A stretch of 64,000 bases of DNA. Source: Streptomyces megasporus. Its GTDB lineage: Bacteria > Actinomycetota > Actinomycetes > Streptomycetales > Streptomycetaceae. The notes below the pieces were generated by a model. The model made no database searches. It was not told where the DNA came from and saw nothing but the letters and a program-made list of their open reading frames with translations. The stretch spans positions 1 through 64,000 of the forward strand of contig NZ_JODL01000006.1 in NCBI RefSeq assembly GCF_000718985.1, written 5' to 3'. Both the position numbers and the translations under genes were made by a program. Below, piece by piece: positions 15,595 to 23,461 of the stretch (position 1 is its first letter; every line of letters starts with the position of its first letter).

Positions 15595-16824
15595 ATGCAT
15601 GCCTGGCCCGCTTCCGAGGTGCCCGCCCTGCCAGGTCAGGGCCGCGACCTCAGCCTCCACGACACCGCGACCGGTGGACGAGTGACCCTCGCCCCCGGCC
15701 CCGTCGCCCGCGTCTACGTCTGCGGCATCACGCCGTACGACGCGACCCACATCGGGCACGCGGCGACCTACAACGCGTTCGACCTCGTGCAGCGCGTGTG
15801 GCTCGACACCAAGCGGCAGGTCCACTATGTGCAGAACGTCACCGACGTCGACGATCCGCTGCTGGAGCGGGCCGCCGCCACCGGTGAGGACTGGACCGCG
15901 CTGGCCGAGCGCGAGACGGCGCTCTTCCGCGAGGACATGACCGCCCTGCGCATGCTCCCCCCGAAGCACTACATCGGCGCCGTCGAGTCCATACCCATGA
16001 TCGTCCCGCTCATCGAGCGGCTGCGCGACGCCGGCGCCACCTACGAGATCGACGGCGACGTCTACTTCTCCGTCTCCTCCGACCCCCACTTCGGCGAGGT
16101 CTCCCGCCTGGACGCCGAGGCGATGCGGCACCTGTCGGCGGAGCGCGGCGGCGACCCCGACCGTCCGGGCAAGAAGAACCCGGTCGACCCCCTGCTGTGG
16201 ATGGCCGCCCGCGACGGCGAGCCGTCCTGGGACGGCGGCTCGCTCGGCCGCGGTCGCCCCGGCTGGCACATCGAGTGCGTCGCCATCGCCCTGGAACACC
16301 TCGGCATGGGCTTCGACATCCAGGGCGGCGGCTCCGACCTGGCCTTCCCCCACCACGAGATGGGCGCCTCGCACGCCCAAGCGCTCACCGGGGAGTACCC
16401 CTTCGCCAAGGCGTACGTCCACGCCGGGATGGTCGCGCTGGACGGCGAGAAGATGTCCAAGTCCAAGGGGAACCTGGTCTTCGTCAGCAGACTGCGCCGC
16501 GACGGGGTCGACCCGGCCGCCATCCGCCTGGCGCTGCTGGCCCACCACTACCGCTCGGACTGGGAGTGGACGGACGCCGTCCTCGACGAGGCGGTCGCGC
16601 GGCTCGACCGCTGGCGGGCCGCCGTCTCCCGTCCCGACGGGCCGCCGGCCGACGACCTGGTGGAGGAGATCCGCGAGGCCCTCGCGGACGACCTCGACGC
16701 CCCCGCCGCGCTGGCCGCCGTCGACCGCTGGGCCGCCCGTCAGCGGGAGGAGGGCGGCACGGACACCGGCGCCCCCGGTCTGGTGACGCGGGCCGTGGAC
16801 GCGCTGCTGGGCGTCGCGCTCTGA
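15595..16824 (+). CDS. mshC: Cysteine:1D-myo-inosityl 2-amino-2-deoxy-alpha-D-glucopyranoside ligase (mycothiol synthesis)
   Basis: A 409-residue homologue of cysteinyl-tRNA synthetase without the tRNA-binding C-terminal domain, the expected length for MshC. Zinc Cys43 lies in [16 protein letters not shown], which also contains the HIGH motif at 52-55. Further zinc ligands are Cys228 ([14 protein letters not shown]) and the FPHHE histidines. KMSKS is at 286-290. MshC uses ATP to join cysteine to GlcN-Ins, the penultimate step of mycothiol synthesis in the cytoplasm. MshC is distinguished from true CysS by the shortened C-terminus and the N-terminal [10 protein letters not shown]. The gene ends before a long bidirectional terminator. 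Confidence 0.95.
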   Translation: MHAWPASEVPALPGQGRDLSLHDTATGGRVTLAPGPVARVYVCGITPYDATHIGHAATYNAFDLVQRVWLDTKRQVHYVQNVTDVDDPLLERAAATGEDWTALAERETALFREDMTALRMLPPKHYIGAVESIPMIVPLIERLRDAGATYEIDGDVYFSVSSDPHFGEVSRLDAEAMRHLSAERGGDPDRPGKKNPVDPLLWMAARDGEPSWDGGSLGRGRPGWHIECVAIALEHLGMGFDIQGGGSDLAFPHHEMGASHAQALTGEYPFAKAYVHAGMVALDGEKMSKSKGNLVFVSRLRRDGVDPAAIRLALLAHHYRSDWEWTDAVLDEAVARLDRWRAAVSRPDGPPADDLVEEIREALADDLDAPAALAAVDRWAARQREEGGTDTGAPGLVTRAVDALLGVAL

Positions 16825-16873
16825 CACCGAAGGACCCGAGGGACCCGAAGGACCCGAGGAGCCCGGGAAACAC

Positions 16874-16916
16874 CGGAACGCCCCGGTCGGCCCGCACGGC
16901 CGACCGGGGCGTTCCG
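16874..16916. terminator. Bidirectional terminator between mshC and the PAC2 gene
   Basis: A perfect 19-bp stem (16874-16892 with 16898-16916) with a 5-nt loop. It separates two convergent genes, so it serves both. A short repeat of GACCCGA-type units (about 16828-16860) precedes it. Confidence 0.85.
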
Positions 16917-16953
16917 CCGTCTCGCGGTCCGTGTCCCGACCGTCAGGCGACCG

Positions 16954-17976
16954 TCAGGCGTCTCCGTCCCCGGGACCCTCCCCGGCGTCGGGGCGCTCCG
17001 GTCCCTCCCCGCCGTCGGAGCCCTCGTCCGAGGACTTCGACGGGCGGCCCCGGCCGCCGAGGTCGCCGGAGGTGTCCCGCAGATACGAGCCGCTCTCGGA
17101 GGCCGTGCCGCCGCCGGCGGTGTGGCCGTCGCGGCGCCGCAGGTAGCGCTCGAACTCCTTGGCGATGGCCTCGCCCGTCGCCTCCGGCAGGTCCGCGGTG
17201 TCCCGCGCCTCCTCCAGCGACTGCACGTACTCGGCCACCTCGCTGTCCTCGGCGGCGAGCTGGTCCACGCCCAACTGCCAGGCCCGGGCGTCCTCCGCCA
17301 GCTCGCCCAGCGGTATCCGCACGTCCAGCAGGTCCTCCAGCCGGTTGAGCAGGGCGAGGGTCGCCTTGGGGTTGGGCGGCTGCGAGACGTAGTGCGGCAC
17401 CGCGGCCCACAGGCTCACGGCCGGCACGCCCACGTGCGCGCACGCCTCCTGCAGGACGCCGACGATGCCCGTGGGCCCCTCGTAACGGGATTCCTCCAGG
17501 TCCAGGGTGCGGGCCAGGTCCGGGTCGGAGGTCGTTCCGGTGACCGGAACCGGCCGGGTGTGCGGGGTGTCGCCGAGCAGGGCGCCGAGCACGACGACCA
17601 TCTCCACGCCGAGCTCGTGGGCGAAGCCCAGGATCTCGTTGCAGAAGGACCGCCAGCGCATGCTCGGCTCGATGCCGCGCACCAGCACCAGATCGCGGGC
17701 CCGGCCCCGGCCGTCGGTCTCGCCGAGCCGCACCACCGACAAGCGGGTCGTGGGCCAGGTGATCCTGCGGGCCCCGCCCTCCAGCCACACCTGGGGCCGG
17801 TTGACCTGGAAGTCGTAGTAGTCCTCGGCGTCCAGCGCCGCGAACACCTCCCCCTTCCACTCCCGCTCCAGATGGGCGACCGCGGCGGAAGCGGCGTCAC
17901 CGGCGTCGTTCCAGCCTTCGAACGCGGCCACCATGACCGGGTCAACCAGCTCGGGAACCCCCTCGAGCTCGATCAC
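16954..17976 (-). CDS. PAC2 family protein (proteasome-assembly-chaperone-like)
   Basis: A 340-residue protein starting at the GTG at 17976, which follows the SD GGAAGGAGG. It opens with VIELEGVPELVDPVMVAAFEGWNDAGDAAS, the PAC2 family start, and includes VEMVVVLGALLGDTPHTRPVPVTG. The C-terminal 60 residues are Gly/Asp/Ser/Glu-rich and probably disordered. The fold is shared with archaeal and eukaryotic proteasome assembly chaperones, and Streptomyces also have 20S proteasomes (prcBA here). A role in assembly is inference only. The reading frame upstream of the start stays open into glpD, but the start codon and SD define a separate gene. Confidence 0.9.
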   Translation of the reverse strand: MIELEGVPELVDPVMVAAFEGWNDAGDAASAAVAHLEREWKGEVFAALDAEDYYDFQVNRPQVWLEGGARRITWPTTRLSVVRLGETDGRGRARDLVLVRGIEPSMRWRSFCNEILGFAHELGVEMVVVLGALLGDTPHTRPVPVTGTTSDPDLARTLDLEESRYEGPTGIVGVLQEACAHVGVPAVSLWAAVPHYVSQPPNPKATLALLNRLEDLLDVRIPLGELAEDARAWQLGVDQLAAEDSEVAEYVQSLEEARDTADLPEATGEAIAKEFERYLRRRDGHTAGGGTASESGSYLRDTSGDLGGRGRPSKSSDEGSDGGEGPERPDAGEGPGDGDA

Positions 17977-18153
17977 CCAGTGCCTCCTTCCGGCCGACGC
18001 GGAGCACGCGCTCCGTACCGGCTGACGTCTCATTACCGTGCGGCCCCAGCCTACGGCGTGACCGTGCCCGCTCCGCAGCCCTCGCACGCCTTTCGGGGCG
18101 GCCTTTCGGGACGGCCTCCTGTGGGACGGGCGCGGCACGGGAGCGGCGCGGAC

Positions 18154-18311
18154 GCTCCTGGCGGGGGGGCCCCCGCCGGCGGGGGGGGGGGCGCCCGGGG
18201 GGGGGAGCCCCCCCCGGGCCGCCCCCCCTCCCCCCCCGGCGGCGGGCGCGGGGCGGGGCCCCCCCCCGGGGGGGCCCCCCCCGGCCGGGGGGGGGACGCC
18301 CGCCAGGAGCG
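18154..18311. other. Near-pure G/C low-complexity tract, probable corrupted sequence over the glpD 3' end
   Basis: Between 18161 and 18300 almost every base is G or C in long homopolymer runs, with only about three A/T bases. The tract is bounded by a 12-bp inverted repeat (18154-18165 with 18299-18310). It lies exactly where about 50 codons (150 bp) of the glpD 3' end are missing. Nothing else in the window looks like this. I interpret it as a base-calling or assembly artefact rather than biology; a true hairpin-forming insertion cannot be excluded. Confidence 0.7.
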
Positions 18312-19776
18312 CCGGGGCGTCCGGGTGGATGCGCTCGCCCAGCGACGGGTCCTCGTGGACCAGACGGGCGATGTCGAAGGCCAGGACCCCGTAGTGGGTC
18401 GCCAGGTGTCGGGCGGTCGGCGGGTCGAGCGGGACGCCCGGCTCGCGCTCCACCAGCAGCCGGTGGGTGACCGCGTCGGGGTTGGCCACCCCCGGCAGCG
18501 GTACCCGGCGCACCAGCTCGGAGACCGGCACGGCGTCCTCGGTGATCCCGGTGGCCGAGACGCCCGGCAGCCTCGCCAGCTTCCGCAGCACCGTGCGGCC
18601 GATGTGCCGGTAGGTGGTCCACTTGCCGCCCGCGACCGAGAGCATTCCACCGCGTCCCTCGGTGACCACCGTCTCCCGCTTGGCGGACTCCACGCCGCCC
18701 GCGCCGCCGGGCAGCACCCGCAGCCCCGTGAAGGCGTACGTGATCAGGTCGCGGTCCAGGTGCTCGTCCCGCACGGAGAACGCGGCCTCGTCCAGGATCT
18801 GCCGGATGTCGGCGTCGGTGACGGCGACCTCGGCCGGGTCGCCCTCGTACGCCTCGTCCGTCGTGCCCAGCAGCAGGTGGTCCTCCCAGGGGAGGGCGAA
18901 GGTGATGCGGTACTTGTCGACGGGCGTGGCCAGCGCGGCCTGCCACGGCGCCTTGCGCCTCAGCACCAGGTGGGCGCCCTTGGAGAGGCGGACGCTGGGG
19001 GCCGCGCCCGCGTACTCCATCCGCCGCAGGTGGTCCACCCACGGGCCGGTGGCGTTGAGCACCAGGCGGGCGTCGACGCCGAACTCGGTGCCGTCCAGCC
19101 GGTCCCGCACCTCGGCGCCGGTGACCCGGCCGTGGGTGAAGCGCAGGCCCGTGACCTCGGCGTGGTTGAGGACCACGGCGCCGCAGTGCGCGGCGGCACG
19201 GACGGTCATCACCGCGACCCGGGAGTCGTTCATCTGGTGGTCGCCGTAGACCGCGACGGCCTTGAGGCCCTCGGTGCGCAGCGCGGGGTTGGCGGCGGCG
19301 GCCTTGGCCGGGGAGATCAGCCGGCCCACCCCGTCGCCGAAGGCGGACAGGGCGGAGTAGGCGAAGACGCCCGCGCCGAGCTTGGCCGCGCCGTGCGGGC
19401 CGCCCTTGTAGACCGGCAGGTGGAAGGTGAGCGGGTTGACCAGGTGCGGGGCCACGTCTCTGGCCAGCACCCGCCGCTCGTGGTGGTTCTCCGCGACCAG
19501 CTTCACCGCGCCGGTCTGCAGGTAGCGCAGCCCGCCGTGGACGAGCTTGGAGGAGGCGGAGGAGGTGGCGCCGGCGAAGTCGCCGGCGTCCACCATCGCC
19601 ACCCGCAGTCCCGACTGCGCCGCGTGCCAGGCCACCGAGGTGCCCAGGATGCCGCCGCCGACGACCAGCAGGTCGAAGACGGCGCCCGACAGCACCTCCC
19701 TGGTCTCGGCACGGCCCGGATTGGGCCCGGCGGCCGGGCGCGCCCCGAGGGTGGGGACGCCTCGCAGGGTGTTCAT
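18312..19776 (-). CDS. glpD: Glycerol-3-phosphate dehydrogenase GlpD, 3' end corrupted or lost
   Basis: The flavoprotein starts at the ATG at 19776, 5 bp after the glpK stop. Residues 1-488 match GlpD well: FAD motif VVGGGILGTSVAWHAA (about 36-51), the block TSSASSKLVHGGLRYLQTG, ALPWEDHLLLGTTDEAYEG, and SVAGGKWTTYRHIGRTV. After RIHPDAP (482-488) similarity stops abruptly, and the translation becomes Gly/Pro/Arg filler from the G/C tract. About 50 C-terminal residues of the usual 535-540 are absent, and no stop occurs before the PAC2 gene. GlpD oxidises glycerol-3-phosphate to dihydroxyacetone phosphate at the membrane, feeding electrons to quinone. The gene is last in gylR-glpF-glpK-glpD. I think the real gene is intact and the sequence is wrong. 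Confidence 0.85.
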
Positions 19777-19781
19777 GCTGC

Positions 19782-21299
19782 TCACTTCTCCTCTTCGATC
19801 CAGCCCATGGTCCGTTCCACGGCCTTGAGCCAGTTCTCGTACTCGCGTTCGCGGACGTCCGCCTCCATGCGCGGCGTCCACTCCGCCGCCCGTCGCCAGT
19901 TGGCGCGCAGCGCGTCGGTGTCGGGCCAGAACCCGACGGCCAAGCCGGCCGCGTAGGCGGCGCCCAGACAGGTGGTCTCGGCGACCATGGGCCGCACCAC
20001 CGGGGCGTCCAGCACGTCCGAGATGCACTGCATCAGCAGATTGTTGCTGGTCATCCCGCCATCCACCTTAAGGGCGGTCAGCTCGACACCGGAGTCCTTC
20101 TCCATCGCGTCGACGATCTCGCGGGTCTGCCAGGCGGTCGCCTCCAGCACCGCCCGCGCGATGTGGGCCTTGGTGACGTACCGGGTCAGGCCCGCGATGA
20201 CCCCGCGCGCGTCGGAGCGCCAGTAGGGGGCGAACAGCCCGGAGAAGGCGGGGACGAAGTAGGCGCCGCCGTTGTCCTCCACCGAACTGGCCAGCGTCTC
20301 GATCTCGGCGGCGCTGTTGATCAGCCCCATCTGGTCGCGCATCCACTGCACCAGCGCGCCGGTGACGGCGATCGAGCCCTCCAGCGCGTACACCGGGTCC
20401 TGGTCGCCGATCCGGTAGCCGACGGTGGTCAGCAGGCCGTTGTAGGAGTTGACGACCTGCGAGCCGGTGTTGAGCAGCAGGAAGGTGCCGGTGCCGTACG
20501 TCGACTTGGCCTCGCCCGGCGAGAAGCAGGTCTGGCCGAACAGGGCGGCCTGCTGGTCGCCGAGCGCGGAGGCCACCGGCACGCCCTCCAGGACGCCCCG
20601 GGCCTCGCCGTAGATCTCGGAGGAGGAACGGATCTCGGGCAGCATCGCCATGGGCACGCCGATGGACTCGCAGATCCGCGGGTCCCAGTCCAGGGTGTGG
20701 AGGTTCATCAGCAGGGTGCGGGAGGCGTTGGTGACGTCGGTGACGTGCACGCCGCCGTCCGTGCCGCCGGTGAGGTTCCAGATGACCCAGGAGTCCATCG
20801 TGCCGAAGAGGATCTCGCCGGCCTCGGCGCGTTCGCGCAGCCCCTCGACGTTGTCCAGCAGCCAGCGGATCTTCGGGCCCGCGAAGTAGGAGGCGAGCGG
20901 CAGGCCGGTCTCGCGGCGGAAGCGGTCCTGCCCCACGTTGCGGCCCAGTTCCCGGCAGAGGGCGTCGGTGCGGGTGTCCTGCCAGACGATGGCGTTGTGG
21001 ACCGGCCTGCCGGTGGCCTTCTCCCACAGCAGCGTCGTCTCGCGCTGGTTGGTGATGCCGAGCGCCCGGACGTTCTCGCGGGTGATGTCGGCCTTGTCGA
21101 GGGCTTCCGCGACGACCTCCTGGACGTTGGCCCAGATCTCGGCGGCGTCGTGCTCGACCCGGCCCGGCTCGGGGAAGATCTGCTCGTGCTCCTTCTGGCC
21201 GACCGAGACGATGCGGCCGTCCCGGTCGAAGACGATGCAGCGGCTGGAGGTCGTGCCCTGGTCGATGGCGGCGATGAACTCGCGGCGGTTGTCGCTCAT
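19782..21299 (-). CDS. glpK: Glycerol kinase
   Basis: A 505-residue FGGY kinase. I chose the ATG at 21299 (MSDNRREF) because TTGGAG lies upstream as SD; an in-frame TTG five codons earlier is part of that SD. Phosphate-binding [15 protein letters not shown] is at the N-terminus. Other family marks are [16 protein letters not shown], the ATP-region [12 protein letters not shown], and the C-terminal [15 protein letters not shown]. The enzyme phosphorylates glycerol with ATP, trapping it after GlpF entry and giving GlpD its substrate. The gene is tightly packed between glpF (88 bp) and glpD (5 bp), and regulated by GylR. Confidence 0.97.
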   Translation of the reverse strand: MSDNRREFIAAIDQGTTSSRCIVFDRDGRIVSVGQKEHEQIFPEPGRVEHDAAEIWANVQEVVAEALDKADITRENVRALGITNQRETTLLWEKATGRPVHNAIVWQDTRTDALCRELGRNVGQDRFRRETGLPLASYFAGPKIRWLLDNVEGLRERAEAGEILFGTMDSWVIWNLTGGTDGGVHVTDVTNASRTLLMNLHTLDWDPRICESIGVPMAMLPEIRSSSEIYGEARGVLEGVPVASALGDQQAALFGQTCFSPGEAKSTYGTGTFLLLNTGSQVVNSYNGLLTTVGYRIGDQDPVYALEGSIAVTGALVQWMRDQMGLINSAAEIETLASSVEDNGGAYFVPAFSGLFAPYWRSDARGVIAGLTRYVTKAHIARAVLEATAWQTREIVDAMEKDSGVELTALKVDGGMTSNNLLMQCISDVLDAPVVRPMVAETTCLGAAYAAGLAVGFWPDTDALRANWRRAAEWTPRMEADVREREYENWLKAVERTMGWIEEEK

Positions 21300-21386
21300 G
21301 GTGGGATGCTCCAAAGGGGCGCGGGGGACACGGGGAATGCGGCGGAGGCACCGGAGGGAGAGGGTGAGGGGGGCCGGGGAGGGCGC

Positions 21387-22148
21387 TCAGGCGAACGCGA
21401 GCCGGTAGAGGCCGCCCGCGACGACCCCGCCCAGCAGGGGGCCGACCACCGGCACCCAGGCGTAGCCCCAGTCCGACCCGCCCTTGTTCGGCAGCGGCAG
21501 CAGGGCGTGCACGACGCGCGGACCGAGGTCGCGGGCCGGGTTGATGGCGTACCCGGTCGGACCGCCCAGCGAGAGGCCGAGCCCGACGACGACCAGGGCG
21601 GTGATGAGGACGCCGGTTCCGGACAGGGCCAGCCCCTTGGTGAGGCCCTGGGTGAGGATGGCCAGGACCAGCACGGTGGTGGCGACGGTCTCGGTGGCCA
21701 GGTTCTGTACGGGGTGGCGGATCTCGGGGGCGGTGGAGAAGACCCCCAGCACCGGGCCGGGCGCGTCGGATCGCGCGCCGGAGCCGCCGACGATCTCGCG
21801 GTCGGTCAGGTGCGCGTGGAACTGGCCGTAGTAGCAGACCCACACCAGGGCGGCGCCGACCATGGCGCCGAGCAGTTGGCCCGCGACGTAGACGGGCACG
21901 TCGCCCCACTGTCCGCTCTGCACGGCGATGCCGACGGTGACGGCCGGGTTGAGGTGGGCTCCGGAGAGGCCCAGGGAGGTGTAGGCGCCGGTGAGAACGG
22001 CGAAACCCCAACCGAAGGTGATGGCGACCCAGCCCGCGCCCATCGCCTTGGAACGCTTGAGCGTGACGGCGGCGCAGACGCCCCCGCCGAGGAGGATGAG
22101 GATGGCGGTACCGATGGTCTCGCCCAGGAATATGTCGGAGCTGGACAC
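21387..22148 (-). CDS. glpF: Glycerol uptake facilitator (aquaglyceroporin)
   Basis: A 253-residue MIP-family channel starting at the GTG at 22148, with AAAGGAG as SD. Six membrane segments are visible, plus the two half-helix NPA motifs: NPAV at 67-70 and NPARD at 203-207. The Asp of NPARD is characteristic of glycerol facilitators rather than water channels. It admits glycerol by facilitated diffusion. It is the first structural gene of the glycerol operon. The 326-bp upstream gap contains a promoter and a GylR site. Confidence 0.95.
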   Translation of the reverse strand: MSSSDIFLGETIGTAILILLGGGVCAAVTLKRSKAMGAGWVAITFGWGFAVLTGAYTSLGLSGAHLNPAVTVGIAVQSGQWGDVPVYVAGQLLGAMVGAALVWVCYYGQFHAHLTDREIVGGSGARSDAPGPVLGVFSTAPEIRHPVQNLATETVATTVLVLAILTQGLTKGLALSGTGVLITALVVVGLGLSLGGPTGYAINPARDLGPRVVHALLPLPNKGGSDWGYAWVPVVGPLLGGVVAGGLYRLAFA

Positions 22149-22222
22149 CCGCGACTCCTTTGCTCGTGTCCGGAGGGAGTCAGATGGAGGAGGTGGGAAG
22201 GCGGACCAGTTCCCGTTTGGTG

Positions 22223-22237
22223 TTCGACATTGCCGAC
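22223..22237. promoter_or_regulatory. Probable GylR operator upstream of glpF
   Basis: TTCGACATTGCCGAC shares its left half and most of its right half with the perfect palindrome before gylR at 23288-23302. It lies just downstream of the predicted transcription start. An adjacent TGCCG/CGGCA inverted repeat (22231-22249) may extend the site. Confidence 0.55.
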
Positions 22238-22249
22238 CGCCGAACGGCA

Positions 22250-22277
22250 GTTTTATGCTCAGCGAACATCCCGTCAA
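22250..22277 (-). promoter_or_regulatory. Predicted promoter of glpFKD
   Basis: On the minus strand TTGACG (22277-22272) and TAAAAC (22255-22250) are separated by 16 bp. The start would fall near 22243, overlapping the GylR operator. The remaining 22149-22474 gap shows no gene. Confidence 0.5.
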
Positions 22278-22474
22278 GGGCACGAGCGATACGGAGCGGG
22301 GCCCGGAGTCGGACCGACGGCGTCAAACCGATCGGAAGCCCCCGACGGCCTCGAAGCCCCGCCCCGAGCCGGTCGCACGGGCGTCCTGCGGGCATGGAAC
22401 GCGCCCCCGCGACCCAGGGGCCCGCGGGGCAGGGGCAGGCGGCGGGGGGAGAGGGCGGGACGGGAGAGGAGGGC

Positions 22475-23239
22475 TCAGAAGCGGCCCGCGCCCAGGTCGC
22501 GCGAGACCGCCCGCGCGCAGTCCCGCACGGCGGCCACCAGACGCGGCTGGATCGCCCCGTCGGCGCAGAGCCGCTCCACCGCGCCGGTGACGGCCACGGC
22601 GCCCACCGGCATCCGGCGGTGGTCGTGGATCGGGGCGGCGATGGAGGCCACCCCCTCCCAGGTCTCCTCCACGTCCGAGCCCCAGCCGCGGGCCCGGGTG
22701 AGCTCCAGGACCTCCTCGAACGCCTTCGGATCGGTGACCGTGCGCGCCGTCAGGGCCCGGCGCTCGACGTCCATCGCCTGGCTCCGCGCCACCGGGTCGT
22801 ACGCCGCCAGCACCTTGCCCAGGGCGGTGCTGTGCAGCGGCTGCATCGCGCCCACCTCCAGCACCTGCCGGCTGTCGTCGGGCCGGAAGACGTGGTGCAC
22901 GATCAGCACTCCCTGCTGGTGGAGAACGCCCAGGTAGACGCTCTCCCCGCTGGACCGGGCCAGGTCGTCGGTCCACACCAGGGCACGGGCGCGCAGTTCG
23001 TGCACGTCCAGGTAGCTGTTGCCCAGGCGCAGCAGTTCGGCGCCCAACTGGTACTTGCCCGAGACCGGGTCCTGTTCGACGAAACCCTCCTGTTGGAGCG
23101 TGCGCAACAGGCCGTGCGCGGTCCCCTTGGCCAGGCCCAGCGCGGAGGCGATGTCGGAGAGCCCCAGGCGCCGCTCGCCTCCGGCAAGCAACCGCAGCAC
23201 CGCCGCCGCCCGCTCCAGCGACTGAATGGTCCGGGCCAT
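22475..23239 (-). CDS. gylR: IclR-family glycerol operon repressor GylR
   Basis: A 254-residue regulator starting at the ATG at 23239 (SD GGAGAGG). The N-terminal winged helix (about 5-65: IQSLERAAAVLRLLAGGERR, LSDIASALGLAKGTAHGLLRTL) is followed by the IclR ligand-binding domain (about 75-250), with HSTALGKVLAAY and GWGSDVEETWEGVASIAAPI. The match to GylR of Streptomyces is strong. GylR represses its own gene and the glycerol genes until glycerol or glycerol-3-phosphate is present. A perfect palindrome lies 50 bp upstream of the start and a related site precedes glpF. It is divergent from metH. Confidence 0.95.
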   Translation of the reverse strand: MARTIQSLERAAAVLRLLAGGERRLGLSDIASALGLAKGTAHGLLRTLQQEGFVEQDPVSGKYQLGAELLRLGNSYLDVHELRARALVWTDDLARSSGESVYLGVLHQQGVLIVHHVFRPDDSRQVLEVGAMQPLHSTALGKVLAAYDPVARSQAMDVERRALTARTVTDPKAFEEVLELTRARGWGSDVEETWEGVASIAAPIHDHRRMPVGAVAVTGAVERLCADGAIQPRLVAAVRDCARAVSRDLGAGRF

Positions 23240-23287
23240 CGCGTACCTCTCCTCTTGGGCTCTCGCTCCGGTGGACCGGAAACAGGA

Positions 23288-23302
23288 TTCGACAATGTCG
23301 AA
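23288..23302. promoter_or_regulatory. Perfect 7+1+7 palindrome upstream of gylR, autoregulatory operator
   Basis: TTCGACA-A-TGTCGAA lies 49 bp upstream of the gylR start, next to a TAGCGT that could be its -10. The same half-site TTCGACA recurs upstream of glpF, which supports GylR as the ligand. It also lies within the divergent gylR/metH control region. Confidence 0.65.
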
Positions 23303-23407
23303 CGCTATCGGATCATGACGATGTCGTGGTAGCCGTCCGGGCCCGGACGTCCACTCCTCGGGACGCCTCCGACCCGCGGAATGCCGACGGATACCCTGGC
23401 TGGGTGC

Positions 23408-23423
23408 CCTTCCACGTGGAAGG
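23408..23423. promoter_or_regulatory. Perfect 16-bp palindrome CCTTCCACGTGGAAGG upstream of metH
   Basis: The palindrome lies 38 bp before the metH start, and after a possible -10 region around 23388-23394. It could be an operator or a short RNA hairpin. I saw no cobalamin or SAH riboswitch core in this gap. Confidence 0.4.
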
Positions 23424-23461
23424 CGCATAGCCGACAGCCGTCGCACCCGAGGGAGCCCCCC

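Noticed and set aside
16954..19776. True GlpD-PAC2 fusion protein
   Set aside because: The frame is open only because the glpD stop lies in the corrupted G/C tract; PAC2 has its own GTG and SD.
23303..23461. Cobalamin or SAH riboswitch before metH
   Set aside because: I searched the 160-bp gap by eye for B12-box and SAH cores and saw neither. A covariance-model search would settle it.
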